A stretch of 64,000 nt of DNA. Source: Aphelenchoides besseyi (Eukaryota > Nematoda > Chromadorea > Rhabditida > Aphelenchoididae). Both the position numbers and the translations under genes were made by a program. Location of the stretch: assembly GCA_024699855.1 (NCBI GenBank), contig JAMPIQ010000002.1, positions 16,926,001 to 16,990,000 on the forward strand, read 5' to 3'. The notes under the pieces are model-generated. The model ran no database searches. It saw nothing but the letters and a program-made list of their open reading frames with translations, and had not been told where the DNA came from. This document shows positions 1 to 10,653 of the stretch, in pieces. Each line of letters opens with the position of its first letter. Within the stretch, counting starts at the first letter, position 1.

Positions 1-1080
1 CAAGCACCAGTGGATAGCGAGTCTGGTTTGCTGAAAAAAACACAACTTTAGATCGTTCAAGCCGGCTAACTTACTCGACTTCGAAGTGATGATAGTAAAC
101 GTAATGATCGCCTGCCATGAAAGTAATCAAGCTACATTCTCCCTCAGTTTACATAGCTTGAATATAACCATCCAGCATGATTCCAGTGTCTTTCCACTCC
201 AATGTGTCCAAATTCAACGCGAAAAATTGACTTTTGTTGGTCGAATTTGAAACAGCAATGAAAAATCGATTTCCAACACGACAACCACGCTTACAATGCT
301 ATAAATGTACAAATGAAAATATGCAAAACAAGAAATCTTACCAGGAAATCGATAGTTTTCCAGTTGATCGTTGGACATGTGGACAGCTCCCCAGTTCCAA
401 ATGACTCCTTGATGAACTCAACAGATGATATTGTTGTTTGACCTTCATCATGTCCAAGTCTGCGTTCTACACTGTACGCAAATCGTCCATCGACTGTCGC
501 AAATGATCTACTTGACAACATATCCAGTTGTGTAGCTTGAAGTTGCTTTTGACCATCCGCTTTAACATTAAACAAGATCCTTTCGAAATCCGTATAGATT
601 TTTAGGAGCAGGTCATCCTCCAAATTGGCTGGAAAAGATTTTGGGCAGAAACGTGCGCGGTCGAAGCCATCAAAACCATTCAAAATCCTGATTGACCGGC
701 CAATAACAGCAGTTGACTGTTCGAAGTTTTTGACTCCAGTTCCCACATAATAGTCAGAAAAGCACTTTTTAAACAGGACTAGCGATGTCTCCAAGTCAAA
801 AGCACAATAATTTAGCAAATCGAAAAGATCTTTCAACGGTTTTCCATCAATTGTTGCTAATGAAAAATCGAAGTTGAGTCTTCTAAATAGCAAAGAAACC
901 ATAGTGGAAAATGGCATTTGTAACTTACTTTTGTTTCAGGTAGATCACATCGATCACTTCAACAGACGAGTAGTTAGTGATGAAAAAACCGTCCATCAAA
1001 GGAATAATTCGTAATGGATAAGATCGCGAGTTTCTATGTTGCGTTTTGAAAATGAAACAACCGGTTGTTGCTGTCGTGCT
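1..1080 (-). CDS. Kelch-like (beta-propeller) protein, incomplete at the left edge, with one in-frame stop
   Basis: On the minus strand four exons join in one frame: about 1080-945, 898-343, 299-58 and 30-1. Donors are GTAAG-like and acceptors end TTTCAG or TTTAG. The segment around 230-180 reads as repeated strands of the type FALNLDTLEWKDTGI, which resembles a kelch blade; no domain is certain. The third exon carries an in-frame TAA near 145, which could be skipped only by an unusual 21-nt intron starting GTAAAC, so the gene may be a recent pseudogene. A paralogous copy lies at 62911-63660 with a stop at the matching place. The fourth exon continues off the window. The upstream start was not located; the possible first exon at about 1200-1140 is unclear. 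Function is not known. Confidence 0.5.
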
Positions 1081-1344
1081 CTGAAACCGAGCTATAAAAC
1101 ACAAGCAACGTTCCGAAAAACTCTAAATTTTAGTGAAAAGGTCGAGTAATTGTCTTGTCAAAGCTCGCACGTGTTGAACAACTGATCAAGACAATCTCCA
1201 TCATTAAGTAAATGAAAGCTAGAACCACAGTTTTGCTCTTTGTTTGCCAACGGCAACTCGTGTTGTGTTATTTGACAGAAAGGGAAATTTATATAGTCTG
1301 TCAACACTGATATTCTTTTACACCTTTACACCCGGCGCCGCACT

Positions 1345-1463
1345 TACCGTATTTTTCCTATTCATCCCAATTTCTAGTAGAAGCACCCTTCCTAATTAGC
1401 CTCGCCTTTTTGGCACCTCCGAAAAATAGGCTCCCTTGGGGCATTAATAGGAAAAATGCGGTA
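1345..1463. repeat. MITE-like element with 18-bp terminal inverted repeats
   Basis: The arms TACCGTATTTTTCCTATT (1345-1362) and its near-perfect complement (1446-1463, 17 of 18 matching) enclose about 83 bp without coding potential. Both ends carry TA, as expected for a Tc1/mariner-type target duplication. The mobilising transposase is not identifiable from this copy. Confidence 0.6.
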
Positions 1464-1758
1464 TTCGGAAAAGCTCAATAGTTCAGAGATCAGATCTGTG
1501 AGATTGAAGACGACAAAAAGTAGGTAAAATCACGACCGGTCGTCCGATCACAGGGAAGGAAAGGAAAGGCAAACTGAACATCCAAAAACCGAGGTATCAG
1601 CGTCGTTTATTCGATCCACGTTCTGTCTTTTTTCCCAAGTCACAAACCCAAGCCCCAATTGCTCCGTGCATTCGACTCGAACTTGTCAAATTGCAGTTTT
1701 CAATTTCAACCGTGAGATATTAGATGGGAACAAAAATAGGACTTATGAAACTTCTTAC

Positions 1759-1929
1759 CTTTGCATTCACATCGTTTACATGAGGTCCATCTTTGTCCAA
1801 TCGACGACGTTTACACGCACTTGGCTCATCGGACTCATCCAACGATTCTTTTCCGACCTAAAAAACGGTATTTCTCATGTTTAAACGATCAACTTACGTT
1901 TTTTCATTAACATCCTTTTTCGAAGACAT
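1759..1929 (-). CDS. Possible small two-exon gene, unresolved frame
   Basis: On the minus strand an ATG at 1929 is followed by a GTAAGT donor (1897) and a TTTTTTAG acceptor (1858), and then by an open stretch of acidic and basic residues ending at another GTAAGA donor (1758). The two exons do not share a frame with the obvious start, so the model is incomplete or the gene is decayed. An AATAAA-type signal lies at about 1605-1610 on this strand. No family is recognised. Confidence 0.22.
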
Positions 1930-2127
1930 AGCACAAAATAACTTGCTGACGTGTAAACCTGAAACTTGAATTTATAAACCTTTATTCAATATACGAAGAA
2001 AGCATGATATCGTAAGAAAAAGAAAACAAAGCGGTGGGCGCCGGAGCGTTCGCAAGCGGACTGAGTTAAAAAAGGGTAAGCCACTGATTGCCCGTGGATG
2101 TCCGATTTATGCGCGTTCTCTTTCTTT

Positions 2128-2398
2128 TGGATTTTTAGCGCGTTTATAGAAAGGGACGCGACAACTTCACACTTGCAGATCTGTCAGCAACGGCTTTCGA
2201 AGAGACAACAAAAGCAATCAGCGGATATCGACTTCCAACAAGTGAACTCAATTTTCGTTGTGACGATGTTGATCTCAACTATCAAGTGCTAGCAATCATG
2301 GCATCGATTCTGTTTCCAGTCAACTTCAGCTCAGTGAATCAAAAACACGAGTACTCACTTGTATTCTTTTTCAAACACTCACTTACAGAAAATTCTTA
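2128..2398 (+). CDS. Open coding-like exon, unknown protein fragment
   Basis: After a GGATTTTTAG acceptor ending near 2128, one frame stays open for about 85 codons to a TAA at about 2398. The translation has a protein-like composition (LADLSATAFEETTKAISGY and further). It faintly recalls the C-terminal part of 3'-5' exonuclease domains, but too weakly to name. A possible upstream exon (about 2000-2083) is very arginine- and lysine-rich and ends at a GTAAGC donor. It is probably a gene remnant. Confidence 0.28.
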
Positions 2399-2459
2399 AA
2401 AGCCGGATAAAAGTTTATTCACACACCAGGTAAGAACAACATAAAAGAATGAGTGGAGA

Positions 2460-2706
2460 TTAGATGCCGAAACGAGTGTCGGCAGTGGCTGGCTGTTCGA
2501 TCGTTGCTTTGGTTGTGACATCAGTTTTTGCACGAGTCTTGGTTGTTTGGATGGTCTTGCTTACGGAGATGGTAGTGGAGACAACAGGTCCATGTTTTAA
2601 ATGTAGAATTGAAAGTTCGAAGTCATAGATGAAGTAGAAAGTTAACAGTTGAAATTTACTTTGTAGTCCTCAAAGAATCTTCAACTGGTTGTTTGGAGCC
2701 AGTCAT
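2460..2706 (-). CDS. Possible small secreted or disordered protein, Thr/Lys-rich C-terminus
   Basis: An ATG at 2706 opens a short exon (MTGSKQPVEDSLRTT) that meets a GTAAAT donor at about 2659. The 3' exon ends in a Thr-rich tail finishing TADTRFGI and a TAA at 2460-2462, with an AATAAA signal 40 bp downstream (2414-2419). No proper acceptor AG is present between the two parts, only TTTAAA where TTTTAG would be expected. The gene may have lost its splice site, or the model is wrong. No family is recognised. Confidence 0.3.
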
Positions 2707-3332
2707 TTTGTCGACTTTGACACAAACTCCTGATCAAGTCGCTGCACACTTATAGTTCGAGAAGACAAACAGAAACCCCAACTACTCGAAGAGCCCAACA
2801 ATTGATTGAAAGAAAAACTCGGAATGAGCGTGTTTTTATAACCAACAATAGGAAACAAGCTCCCATAAAATTTGTTTATTGTTAAGCTCAACACCAGAGC
2901 TCACAGTCATGAAGAGCTTATTCGCAACCAACAATTCAATCAATCGAAGATCTCCTGTCTCATAGTTCGCGATTAAAGGTAAGGACGGCAAAAGCGGTTT
3001 CAACAAACGACACAGAAAGTAATCTGTCGACGAGTGCGACAGCTGAAATTGAAGTGAGTTAACAAACAGATCATTCAGACGAAGGAGGTGGTCCTACTTT
3101 CTGATTGATACATTTCGAAGGCCTTTGCGTGTACGTTCGTTTGATTCGTCTAATCTTCGTACCAACTAGTCTTTGCAGAGTTCAAAAACAAAGCAGATTG
3201 GCATCAAAATAATCGTTATTCCATTCCCGCTCACACCCACGGAAACTCGCACAAACTGAAAAGTAAAGTGAGGACGGAAACGAAACGGTCAAAGGATTCG
3301 AGTAGTTGGACTAGGAGTCTGCTCTTCGATTC

Positions 3333-3420
3333 CTCCGCTTGGTCATCCAACGCACTGTTATCCTACACTAGTTGAAACGTGAACAGTGTATGATAATAGT
3401 GCGTTGATCGACCAGCGGAG
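3333..3420. repeat. Long imperfect palindrome (foldback), about 36-nt arms
   Basis: Left arm from CTCCGCTTGGTC (3333) pairs with the right arm ending CGACCAGCGGAG (3420), with a loop of about 15 nt. Pairing can be extended outward by GCTCTTC and GAAGAGC. Transcribed, it would form a hairpin; as DNA it may be a foldback transposon relic. Confidence 0.6.
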
Positions 3421-3850
3421 AGAAGAGCAGAGGAATGAGTAGAGAAGGAATGACTAGGAAAGGAATGAGACGATGGAGTGACTGTTTGGACTCATTCCAG
3501 GGTTTATATGCTACTCGAATGAGACCATGGAAGCTGCAAAAGGCGTTACCCGCAGTCAAATATGCAGTCGCTACCAGTGATAGGAACAGAGAAGGCGGTT
3601 AACATCTCTCGGTAGACAAAAGAGAACAATTTTATTGATTGATCGGCGTTCCAATCAGATTGTTTTCTCGCTTCCAGGCTTTCCCCGAGGTGATTTTGAA
3701 TTTGAACGAGATTGGCAGCGTCCTTTAGAATGCAATCACATCTACCAAGACGTCAACAATCACTGAGCTGTTGGCTTCAGGTCATATTCTTACATGAAAT
3801 TGAACAATAGATTGTTGGCTGATTCGAATTTTATTGGATAATCCTTCAGT

Positions 3851-4159
3851 TTATTTGGTTCTTTTATACTTATTTGGACTCCGGCTATGGACCATACTTT
3901 CTATAACACTTCCAACTATTTCGTTGTTCTCGTAAAACGACAAGTAGTAGTGGAGTTTGATTGGTCGGCAAATTTTCAGTTCGATTTCCAAAACCAATGC
4001 GTCCATCAACTCCAAATTTACACCAATTGATGCTTGTAATGTGTTTAGTTGTGTGTGAAAATTACAACATAAAAAGATCAATTCTTCTAGATAAAGCCAA
4101 GTCATCAAATTTAAGCGATTTCTGAGTATATTTATGTTTGCAATTCTGTTCTCGATCAA
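3851..4159 (-). CDS. Hypothetical 102-residue reading frame
   Basis: An ATG-to-stop frame of 102 codons on the minus strand, rich in Leu, Ile, Asn and Cys, with no recognisable domain. Part of it (around YLEELIFLCC) is loosely like the helical stretch of the kelch-like gene at the left edge, so it may be a decayed paralog. It abuts the dispersed repeat at 4167. No clear introns or polyadenylation context support it. Confidence 0.25.
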   Translation of the reverse strand: MIENRIANINILRNRLNLMTWLYLEELIFLCCNFHTQLNTLQASIGVNLELMDALVLEIELKICRPIKLHYYLSFYENNEIVGSVIESMVHSRSPNKYKRTK

Positions 4160-4166
4160 CTTCAGG

Positions 4167-4633
4167 TCTCCAAACTTTGATGATCGTAATCTTCTAAGCT
4201 CCTTAACAAGTGTGCCAAATTAGGGCTCACCATCATCAATGGTAAGAGCTGCACAAACTTTTGCAATTTTGGACGATTTTCGACAGATGGTTTGGTTTTG
4301 AAGACCTCTCATTTCTCTCTCAGTTATCCGGTGTCTACAAGTTTACGCACAATCAATAGCCAGGCTTTCAAGCTTTCTATTAACACAATATAAACAATGA
4401 CTGTTGCCAGAATCTCTAAGCTACATCGATTTGCGCGATGGACATGTCATAAAAGGGAATGGGGGGTGTTGTGTATTTTAGCTTGTTGGCTGATTGGAAT
4501 ACGCCGATATTCACAGGGTTTAGAGTTCATGAGTGGTTGTTTTTGTCCTGTTAATCACACGCTTCTAGGGTCACTGGTTCCCGAGCTGTAGTCAATGCAA
4601 GTTCTCGAAAACACTAAACAGTGAAATTATCGA
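4167..4633 (+). repeat. Dispersed repeat family A, copy 1
   Basis: Nearly the same sequence is present at 9735-10201 in the same orientation, and related pieces at 13660-13795 and, inverted, at 63740-64000. Copy 1 and copy 2 differ by scattered substitutions only. A 64-codon reading frame inside it is not preserved as a gene. No terminal inverted repeats, poly-A tail or target duplication are obvious. Confidence 0.85.
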
Positions 4634-5756
4634 ATATGATTTCAAATACAAACGACTTGACATTTCTCTGTCATAGAATCAGAAGTTTAGATTGTGACCA
4701 CAACTGTGGAAAAGCGGCGGACACTAACAATTGAATGATTGGAAGCGCGGTATTTCGGAAGTTGGTCAAATGCCTGCATTGAGCTTTAGGCTTCTACAGA
4801 TACGATGGACAATCGGATATCAATGCAAGGCCGAAAATCATAATCTCTAACTTAACTTATAAGCGAAGTGACGGGGATCTATTCTGAGGAATTTGAGACT
4901 TCGAAAATCTTTTTTACTGTAAAACAATGTGAATGTACATGATTACGCTGCACCGTTCCCTCACTTACATCAATTCTTATCCACTCAGTCATCGCTGCCC
5001 GCATTTCCAAAAGAAGACCAGCGGGTCATAACTCGGAATAAATTTTGGCCAAATAAAACGACCGATTCTGCGGTTGGGCAAAAATGACTTATACAGTAAT
5101 GCTAAGCTCATCGAGCCGTGTCGATTGATACTAACGACGTCAAATTACCGCTACTACCGCTGACAAACATTTTTTGTAAGGGCAAACGTTCGTTTCTTGG
5201 TCGATGTTTATTATTGGGTTTACACTTACAGAAACATTCTTTTGGGCTTTGAGAGTTCTCAAACCAAGAACAACCGTTTTCGAAGATCTTACGACTCTTA
5301 GTTGGTGTGGTTGTATCATATTAACTAATGAATAACGAATGCCCGGAGTCACTCACTAGTGATTTGAAATTTTTCTATCAGAAACAAACCATTCCCGAGG
5401 CAAATTGCAACTTCTGGTTCTACCTTAAGGTTTGTTTTGAGTTGTACTATTCATTAATTGGTGATTGAGACGCCGCGAAACAATGATCTGTGATGTGAGT
5501 GTTTTGTTCAGAAAGAAAACACCTCGCGGTTCTCGTAGCTGGAGGTCAGGCTTGGGTGCCGCCAACCAGTATTTAATCGTCGTAGATCTCCCAGAAACCA
5601 TCATTTGTAGCTGAGTGGTCCTCGAAGAGTACGCTATTCGAGGTAAGTTTCGATTTCTGTTCTTTTTCTTAACATATTCGGAATTTCAGGATCACTCAGC
5701 TCCTCGTCCTTTGTTTGTTCCAAAACAAACAAGGGAAATTTACAATTCATTTCCCC
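4634..5756. other. Intergenic, no convincing gene
   Basis: About 1.1 kb with scattered short frames. The best is a minus-strand exon-like stretch at 5315-5233 (MIQPHQLRVVRSSKTV, then a GTAAGT donor), preceded by a TTCATTAG acceptor. It is too short to annotate. Confidence 0.5.
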
Positions 5757-5758
5757 TG

Positions 5759-5787
5759 TTGTGTTTGTGTGTGTGTGTGTGTGTGTA
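5759..5787. repeat. GT microsatellite
   Basis: A run of about 12 GT units ends in GTACACAC, so the tract turns into its own complement. Confidence 0.9.
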
Positions 5788-5843
5788 CACACAAGATAAG
5801 TTTATTCAATTTGTATCAATCAGTAACTGACTTATTTTAGACG

Positions 5844-5875
5844 CCCTCGAATCACTCTCAGCAGTGATTCGAGGG
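5844..5875. repeat. Perfect 13-bp hairpin
   Basis: CCCTCGAATCACT and AGTGATTCGAGGG flank a 6-nt loop (CTCAGC). The stem is perfect. It is not the histone mRNA stem-loop and not followed by a T-run. Confidence 0.85.
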
Positions 5876-5894
5876 TTTACAAGACAAATGTGAA

Positions 5895-6901
5895 TACAGT
5901 ACTGGACAAAAGTTGGGAAGAAACTTGGCTTATTGCGTTTTTTGCGTGCTTAGTAATGATAGCGTGATTTTTTCAGCTTTTTGGTTTTGTCGTTGAATAT
6001 TCTTTCATTTTAGACGCTTTCGGACGAGAAGTAAGAAACAGTTAAGATACTGTACCCAATTTTACGAAGCATTAAAGGAATGGCGACGAAATGTAATGTT
6101 TCCAAGGCGAGTGTTGAGCGCCTACTCAAAAACCTGAGCAGAAAGACCGGCAAGACTCTCGGCCATCTGATGAAAGTGAATCCACGTCTTCGTCGTCATA
6201 TTAAACGCCATGTAGTCAACGAACTTCAAGGCGGTAATCGCGACAAATGGGCGGTGGATCAATCATGATCCTCGGGGCCATTTGTTCAACCCGAAAACTG
6301 CTGATCGACGTACGTTCTTCGTCTATCTCTTCAAGTTTCGATGGCAATTTAATCTGTTACAGGTTAGCAACAATCACTACAAGGCAGTTGACTACGTTTC
6401 GGTGTTCATTTTGAAGTTCTTCCCGTGGATACAAGCAAATAAGACGCCGGTCCTGGGTGTGGCAACAATGCCTAGCGTCAATTCACACGGCCCGGGTCAC
6501 CACCGACTTCATACTCGACCGGCGAGTAGCTACGAGCGATTAGCCATCCCGTAGTCCAGATTTGAATTCGATCGAGAACGTTTGGAAGCTGATGGAAGAC
6601 GAAATATACCGGAATGGTCAATTTCGCACAAAACCCGAACTTCTGGCCGCAATCCATCGCCCGGTCCCGAAGACTAATGTCTTCTTCTCCTGTATGAACA
6701 AGCGTCTTGTGGACGTGGTCGAAAAACAAAGCGCTCAGATATCTTAACAAAGTGTCTTCCAAATGTTTGTCCACTCCCATTTTCAACTTTTTTATGTTCA
6801 TTCAAATGCTCTTCGAATAAAACTCTAATGCACGAAAACCGACCTATTCCTTTCAGCCATTCGCAAGATACAGGTCTTCCAAACTTTTCTTCAGTATTGT
6901 A
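5895..6901 (+). mobile_element. Tc1/Tc3-like DNA transposon, degenerate
   Basis: The ends TACAGTACTGGACAAAAG (5895) and, inverted, TACAATACTGAAGAAAAG (ending 6901) form imperfect terminal inverted repeats with TA at both borders. The interior encodes broken transposase pieces (6080-6747). Length is about 1.0 kb, short for an intact Tc3-like element of 1.6-2.3 kb. The right-hand TA is shared with the next element, so one of the two inserted beside or at the end of the other. Confidence 0.8.
6080..6747 (+). pseudogene. Tc1/Tc3-like transposase relic
   Basis: Three reading frames in two or three phases carry recognisable pieces. A helix-turn-helix-like start (CNVSKASVERLLKNLSRK) matches the Tc1/Tc3 DNA-binding region; the last piece contains LNSIENVWKLMEDEIYRNG, matching the SPDLNPIENVW block that bears the third catalytic acid. 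The first catalytic aspartates are not recoverable in frame. The protein is broken by frameshifts and a deletion in the centre. Confidence 0.8.
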
Positions 6902-8276
6902 CAGGGTGGTTAAAAATGAACTCCCACTTTTTTCCCGAAAAAAATTTTTGAAATGAAAAATCGGTCTGTTTTCATTTCGAAATCACAATTTATCAACAGT
7001 AATGAGTTCATCGGATTTCCACTTGTCCCCCTTGTCGATCCAGGCAGGTTTGAAGTCGCCGATGATAGTTGGCCATGACTCGTTCGCGCATTGGTCGATC
7101 TTGTCTTAATTGGTCGGCGACTTCAACAATTGCCGTCCTCAACTCGTCGAGCGTTCTGGGACGCTGATCCGTGTTGAATATTCGGCCTTTCATGTAACCC
7201 CAAAGACAGAAATCACATGGTGTGAGATCTGGAGATCGAGGTGGCCAAGCCGCGGGTGATGGATGGGCACGGGTTCCTCTTCCAATCCACCGCCCCGGGA
7301 ATTCACGATCGAGCAAAGTCAGAACGTTGTTCCCAATATGACACGGGGCGCCATCTTGTTGGAACAAGATGTTGTGGAAATTGGGCCAACCCCTAAGGCG
7401 TGGCAGGATCTCGTTAACCAGGGTTTGTTCCAACCACTGGGAGTTGATTCCCCGTTGACCGGCTGATGGTTCCCAAAAAATTGGGCCAATCACGCCTTCA
7501 ATGCCAACGCCTATCCACACCGTCACTTTCGGGGAGGGAAAACGACAGGTATCGAACCAATGCGGGTTGGAATCTGCCCACATGATCCAATCGTGCCGAT
7601 TCACACCCCCATCCAAATGAAAGTGGGCTTCATCGGTGAATAACAAGTTATTCAACCGATCCGGATCAGCCGCCAGACGCATCAACTCGTCTCGGGCAAA
7701 ATTCATTCGCGTGGCGGGATCTGGAGCGTCGAGAGCGTGTGCCATCTGAAGATGGTAGGGACGCATCTTCAGGTCTTCTTTGAGGATAAGCTGGAGTGTG
7801 CTTCGTGACATCTGAGTGGTTGGCTCGTCTTCTCCATCACCACTGGGTCCAATAATGAACGGATTGCGCTTCGTTGAAAGATGAGGGTTGGCCGCGAACG
7901 CTTCTCGAACATCTTCAATTGCTTCTGCGTTTCGAACACGCCTAAAGGGCAATGAAAAAAAAGCAAACTCGAACTCACTTGGACTTGTGCATACCGCGCT
8001 CGCCGTGCACTGAACCAGTGGCGTAGAAGTTTTCCACCCATTTTTGGATGGTTTTGCGATCGGGGTTACGAGCATCATCATCTCCGGCATCACGACGAAT
8101 TCGTTTGACAAACATGACGTAACAGTACGCCTCCTCAATGAACACACCAACAAACTATGCTTTTTCTTGAGCACTGTAGCCCATAACGATTTAACAAAAC
8201 TAATCGATTTTTCCAATTTTTCATTTCAAAAATTTTTTTCGGGAAAAAAAGTGGGAGTTCATTTTTAACCACCCTG
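6902..8276 (-). mobile_element. IS630/Tc1/mariner-type element with about 60-bp TIRs
   Basis: Starts CAGGGTGGTTAAAAATG and ends with its complement, and both ends are flanked by TA (6900-6901 and 8277-8278). The inverted repeats run about 60 bp. It carries one transposase gene on the minus strand with a short intron. It is the best preserved DNA transposon here apart from one nonsense codon. Confidence 0.9.
7008..8184 (-). pseudogene. Transposase, DDxD type with long D2-D3 spacing, one in-frame stop
   Basis: Two exons (8184-7979 and 7941-7008) total 380 codons; the 37-bp intron has GTGAGT and CCTTTAG. A helix-turn-helix region (DRKTIQKWVENFYATGSV) precedes the catalytic core. Catalytic residues are visible in LLFTDEAHFHLDG, ILFQQDGAPCH and RSPDLTPCDFCLWG. 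By my count 46 residues separate the second and third aspartates, longer than the 41 I expect for insect relatives of this class. Codon 10 is TAG (about 8155-8157), so the copy is defective unless a downstream start is used. The rest of the frame is open, suggesting recent loss. Confidence 0.85.
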
Positions 8277-8465
8277 TATAACTAAACCATCTCTATAACT
8301 AAAACACACCCAATTAAAATACTTCCCGCCACAATGAGATCGCGAAAAAAAAGCCCTGACCAAAAATTCTTCCTGATTACGAATTTCAAATAAAATTCTG
8401 ATCATCGTATTCGACCAATCTAAAATCGAGCAGAATAAAAACTAATAATAAAGCAGAATGATTAC

Positions 8466-8624
8466 CAATGTGAGCTTATGTCCGTCAATATCGGTCACGA
8501 GGACATCATATTCATTGTAAGGCATGTCCAAGTTCTGCGGCTCATGCGAAGAGGATTAAAACGAATGAAATTAGTAAAGAAATTGTAAAAATAAAGCGCT
8601 TACCTTGTTTTGCTTATCCGACAT
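8466..8624 (-). CDS. Short two-exon fragment, glutathione-peroxidase-like N-terminus
   Basis: Exons 8624-8604 and 8534-8466 join in frame (intron GTAAGC to CCGCAG) and read MSDKQNK, then a segment with NEYDVLVTDIDGHKLTL. That pattern is like the first strand of glutathione peroxidases (YDF-V-DI-G--V-L). No following CG(L/F)T or catalytic Cys/Sec exon is seen before the DNA transposon ending at 8276, so the gene may have been truncated by it. Another frame on the same strand (8995-8700) is open for over 90 codons and could be a neighbouring exon. The identification is tentative. Confidence 0.28.
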
Positions 8625-8699
8625 TTTTTGAGTTGAAAAGCGAAAAAAAGCAAACTGAAAATAAACAAATGAATAATGGAAATAATACTACAGATTGAT

Positions 8700-9589
8700 G
8701 TGCGGCGCTTTATCGATAGATCGTAGCTGTGCGTAAAGGCGCACTCGGTGAGAGCCACACAGTATTCGAACTGGATCCGCTTGTAGAACTTTCGTTGTTC
8801 TTCGTTGAGTTGGTCCCTCCTTCGTAGAGTTTTTGTTATCTTGCCGATTCCAGCAAGATAACCGGCGAAATAACGTCGTTGCCAGTCAGAATAAACTGGT
8901 GTTCTTCCATCCGATTGTTTTATATCCAGTGGGTTTTTTCCTGGTTGACATTGGCCGTACCTGGTTAATTCCATATTATTCATCAGATTGGACAATGTAC
9001 AGGGTGGGCCGACAAGTACAGACGTTTCGAACTCAGCTGTCCGAATTTAAACAGAAGCTGAATTGATGTTAGAGTCAATTCACAAATCTCTGGAAACAGT
9101 GAGCTCAGATATTTCGACACAATACGCACTTCTATGTTCGAAGAATAATCGTCGTTGCCTTTGAATATGTTTGATGAATGTACTAAACCTTGATTGTTAA
9201 TAATCTAGCAAATGTTGTACAAACAATAAAAAGATTCTAAAAGTGACAATGTGTAAATTAAGAAGCTCAAGTTATTTCAGCAAGAAGAGAATGAATGAGC
9301 AAAACCTTGGAGAGGATGTCCACTCGGAACGGTGTTAAAGTGATAAAATCAATTTCACACGACCACACAACAAAAAATTCGATCGGACCTTAAAATATCG
9401 TATTTTTGGGCATTTACTTTACATAAGGGCTATTTTTCTGAAAAAACCGCTGAACCAATTGCTCTAATTTTTACCCTATTCAATTTCTTATTATATTCTG
9501 ATGTTAGTGTTTTTTATTTGACGTTAAAACGATGGGAACGATTTAATGCATATCTTGTTTTATTATCAAAAGGACGTTCCGATTTTGGG
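8700..9589. other. Mostly featureless; one unrecognised minus-strand frame
   Basis: Minus-strand 8995-8700 encodes a basic, Tyr-rich stretch (QRRYFAGYLAGIGKITKTL) that I do not recognise. At 8998 a TACAGGGTGGGCC motif resembles a Tc1/mariner terminus but has no partner nearby. The remainder is A+T-rich with no coding signal. Confidence 0.35.
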
Positions 9590-9705
9590 TTTCAGTGCGA
9601 TTCGGCAGTTGATTGAATTTTCTATTATTGTTTAGCTGTTCATTTCAACAAACGTAGTTTTTTTAACAAGTAAGCGAGCGACAAAGCCGCGAGTCTTTCT
9701 GGTGT
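9590..9705 (+). repeat. Dispersed repeat family B, partial copy
   Basis: Matches the end of the longer copies at 27143-27983 and 61681-62313, including the terminal motif around GCCGCGAGTCTTT. Confidence 0.7.
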
Positions 9706-9734
9706 TTCTAATTTAGCTCTTGAGCTATTTCACT

Positions 9735-10201
9735 TCTCCAAACTCTTTGATAATCGTAATCTTCTAACGTCCTTAACAAGTGTGCCAAATAAGGACTCAC
9801 CATCATCCATGGTAACAGCTGCACAAACTTTTGCAATTTTGGACGATTTTCGACAGATTGTTTGGTTTTGAAGACCTCTCATTTCTCTCTCAGTTATCCG
9901 GTGTCTACAAGTTTACGCACAATCAATAGCCAGACTTTCAAGCTTTCTACTAACACAATTTAAACAATGACTGTTGCCAGAATCTCTAAGCTACATTGAT
10001 TTGCGCGATGGACATGTCATAAAAGGGAATGGGGGGTGTTGTGTATTTTAGCTTGTTGGCTGATTGGACTCCGCTGATATTCACAGGGTTTAGAGTTCAT
10101 GAGTGGTTGTTTTTGTCCTGTTAATCACACGCTTTTAGAGTCACTGGTCCCCGAGCTATAGTCAATGAAAGTTTTCGAAAACACTAAACAGTGAAATTAT
10201 C
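9735..10201 (+). repeat. Dispersed repeat family A, copy 2
   Basis: Near-identical to 4167-4633 over its whole length, in the same orientation. Confidence 0.9.
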
Positions 10202-10350
10202 GTTATTCGTTAAAGGAACAACCAAGACTGAATCTGGATCTCGTCGTTGGAGAGCGGTGCTGTTGTCTAAATCCATGTCCTTCAGTGTCGTTGGGACTGT
10301 GGTGGCTGCGATCAGAGCGTCGGTGATCAAACGTTGGTTTGGATTAAGAA

Positions 10351-10653
10351 ATGTGCCAAAGCAAAGGAATAAGAAGCAAAGAAAGTCGCAAGCCTGAAGC
10401 ATTGACTGGGGCTACTTGTACGAGCAAGAGTCAAATAAGCAACACGTCCAACACCATAGACATGAAACCTAAGGTTACTGTTGCATGTCACATTAAAGAA
10501 GTGACGATGGCAAAAAATGCAAGGTAAGCTTTTTGGTCAAGAGGGCTAGATTTTATTTGTTACCTAAGACGTCTAATTGTTGCAAATACGATTAGGGCAT
10601 TTAACTTGTCAGGTGAACTAATCGATTTTTTCAGCGTCCTGATCCTTGAGTAA
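10351..10653 (+). CDS. Possible small two-exon gene, Thr/Lys/Ser-rich 63-residue product
   Basis: An ATG at 10351 opens 57 codons up to a GTAAGC donor (10524). A TTTTTTCAG acceptor (10634) restores the frame and reaches TAA at 10651-10653 after six codons. The product is hydrophilic with no signal peptide or domain. It begins only 150 bp downstream of a repeat, so it may have been assembled by chance. Confidence 0.25.

Noticed and set aside
4397..4591. 64-codon frame in dispersed repeat A
   Set aside because: Broken or absent in the other copies.
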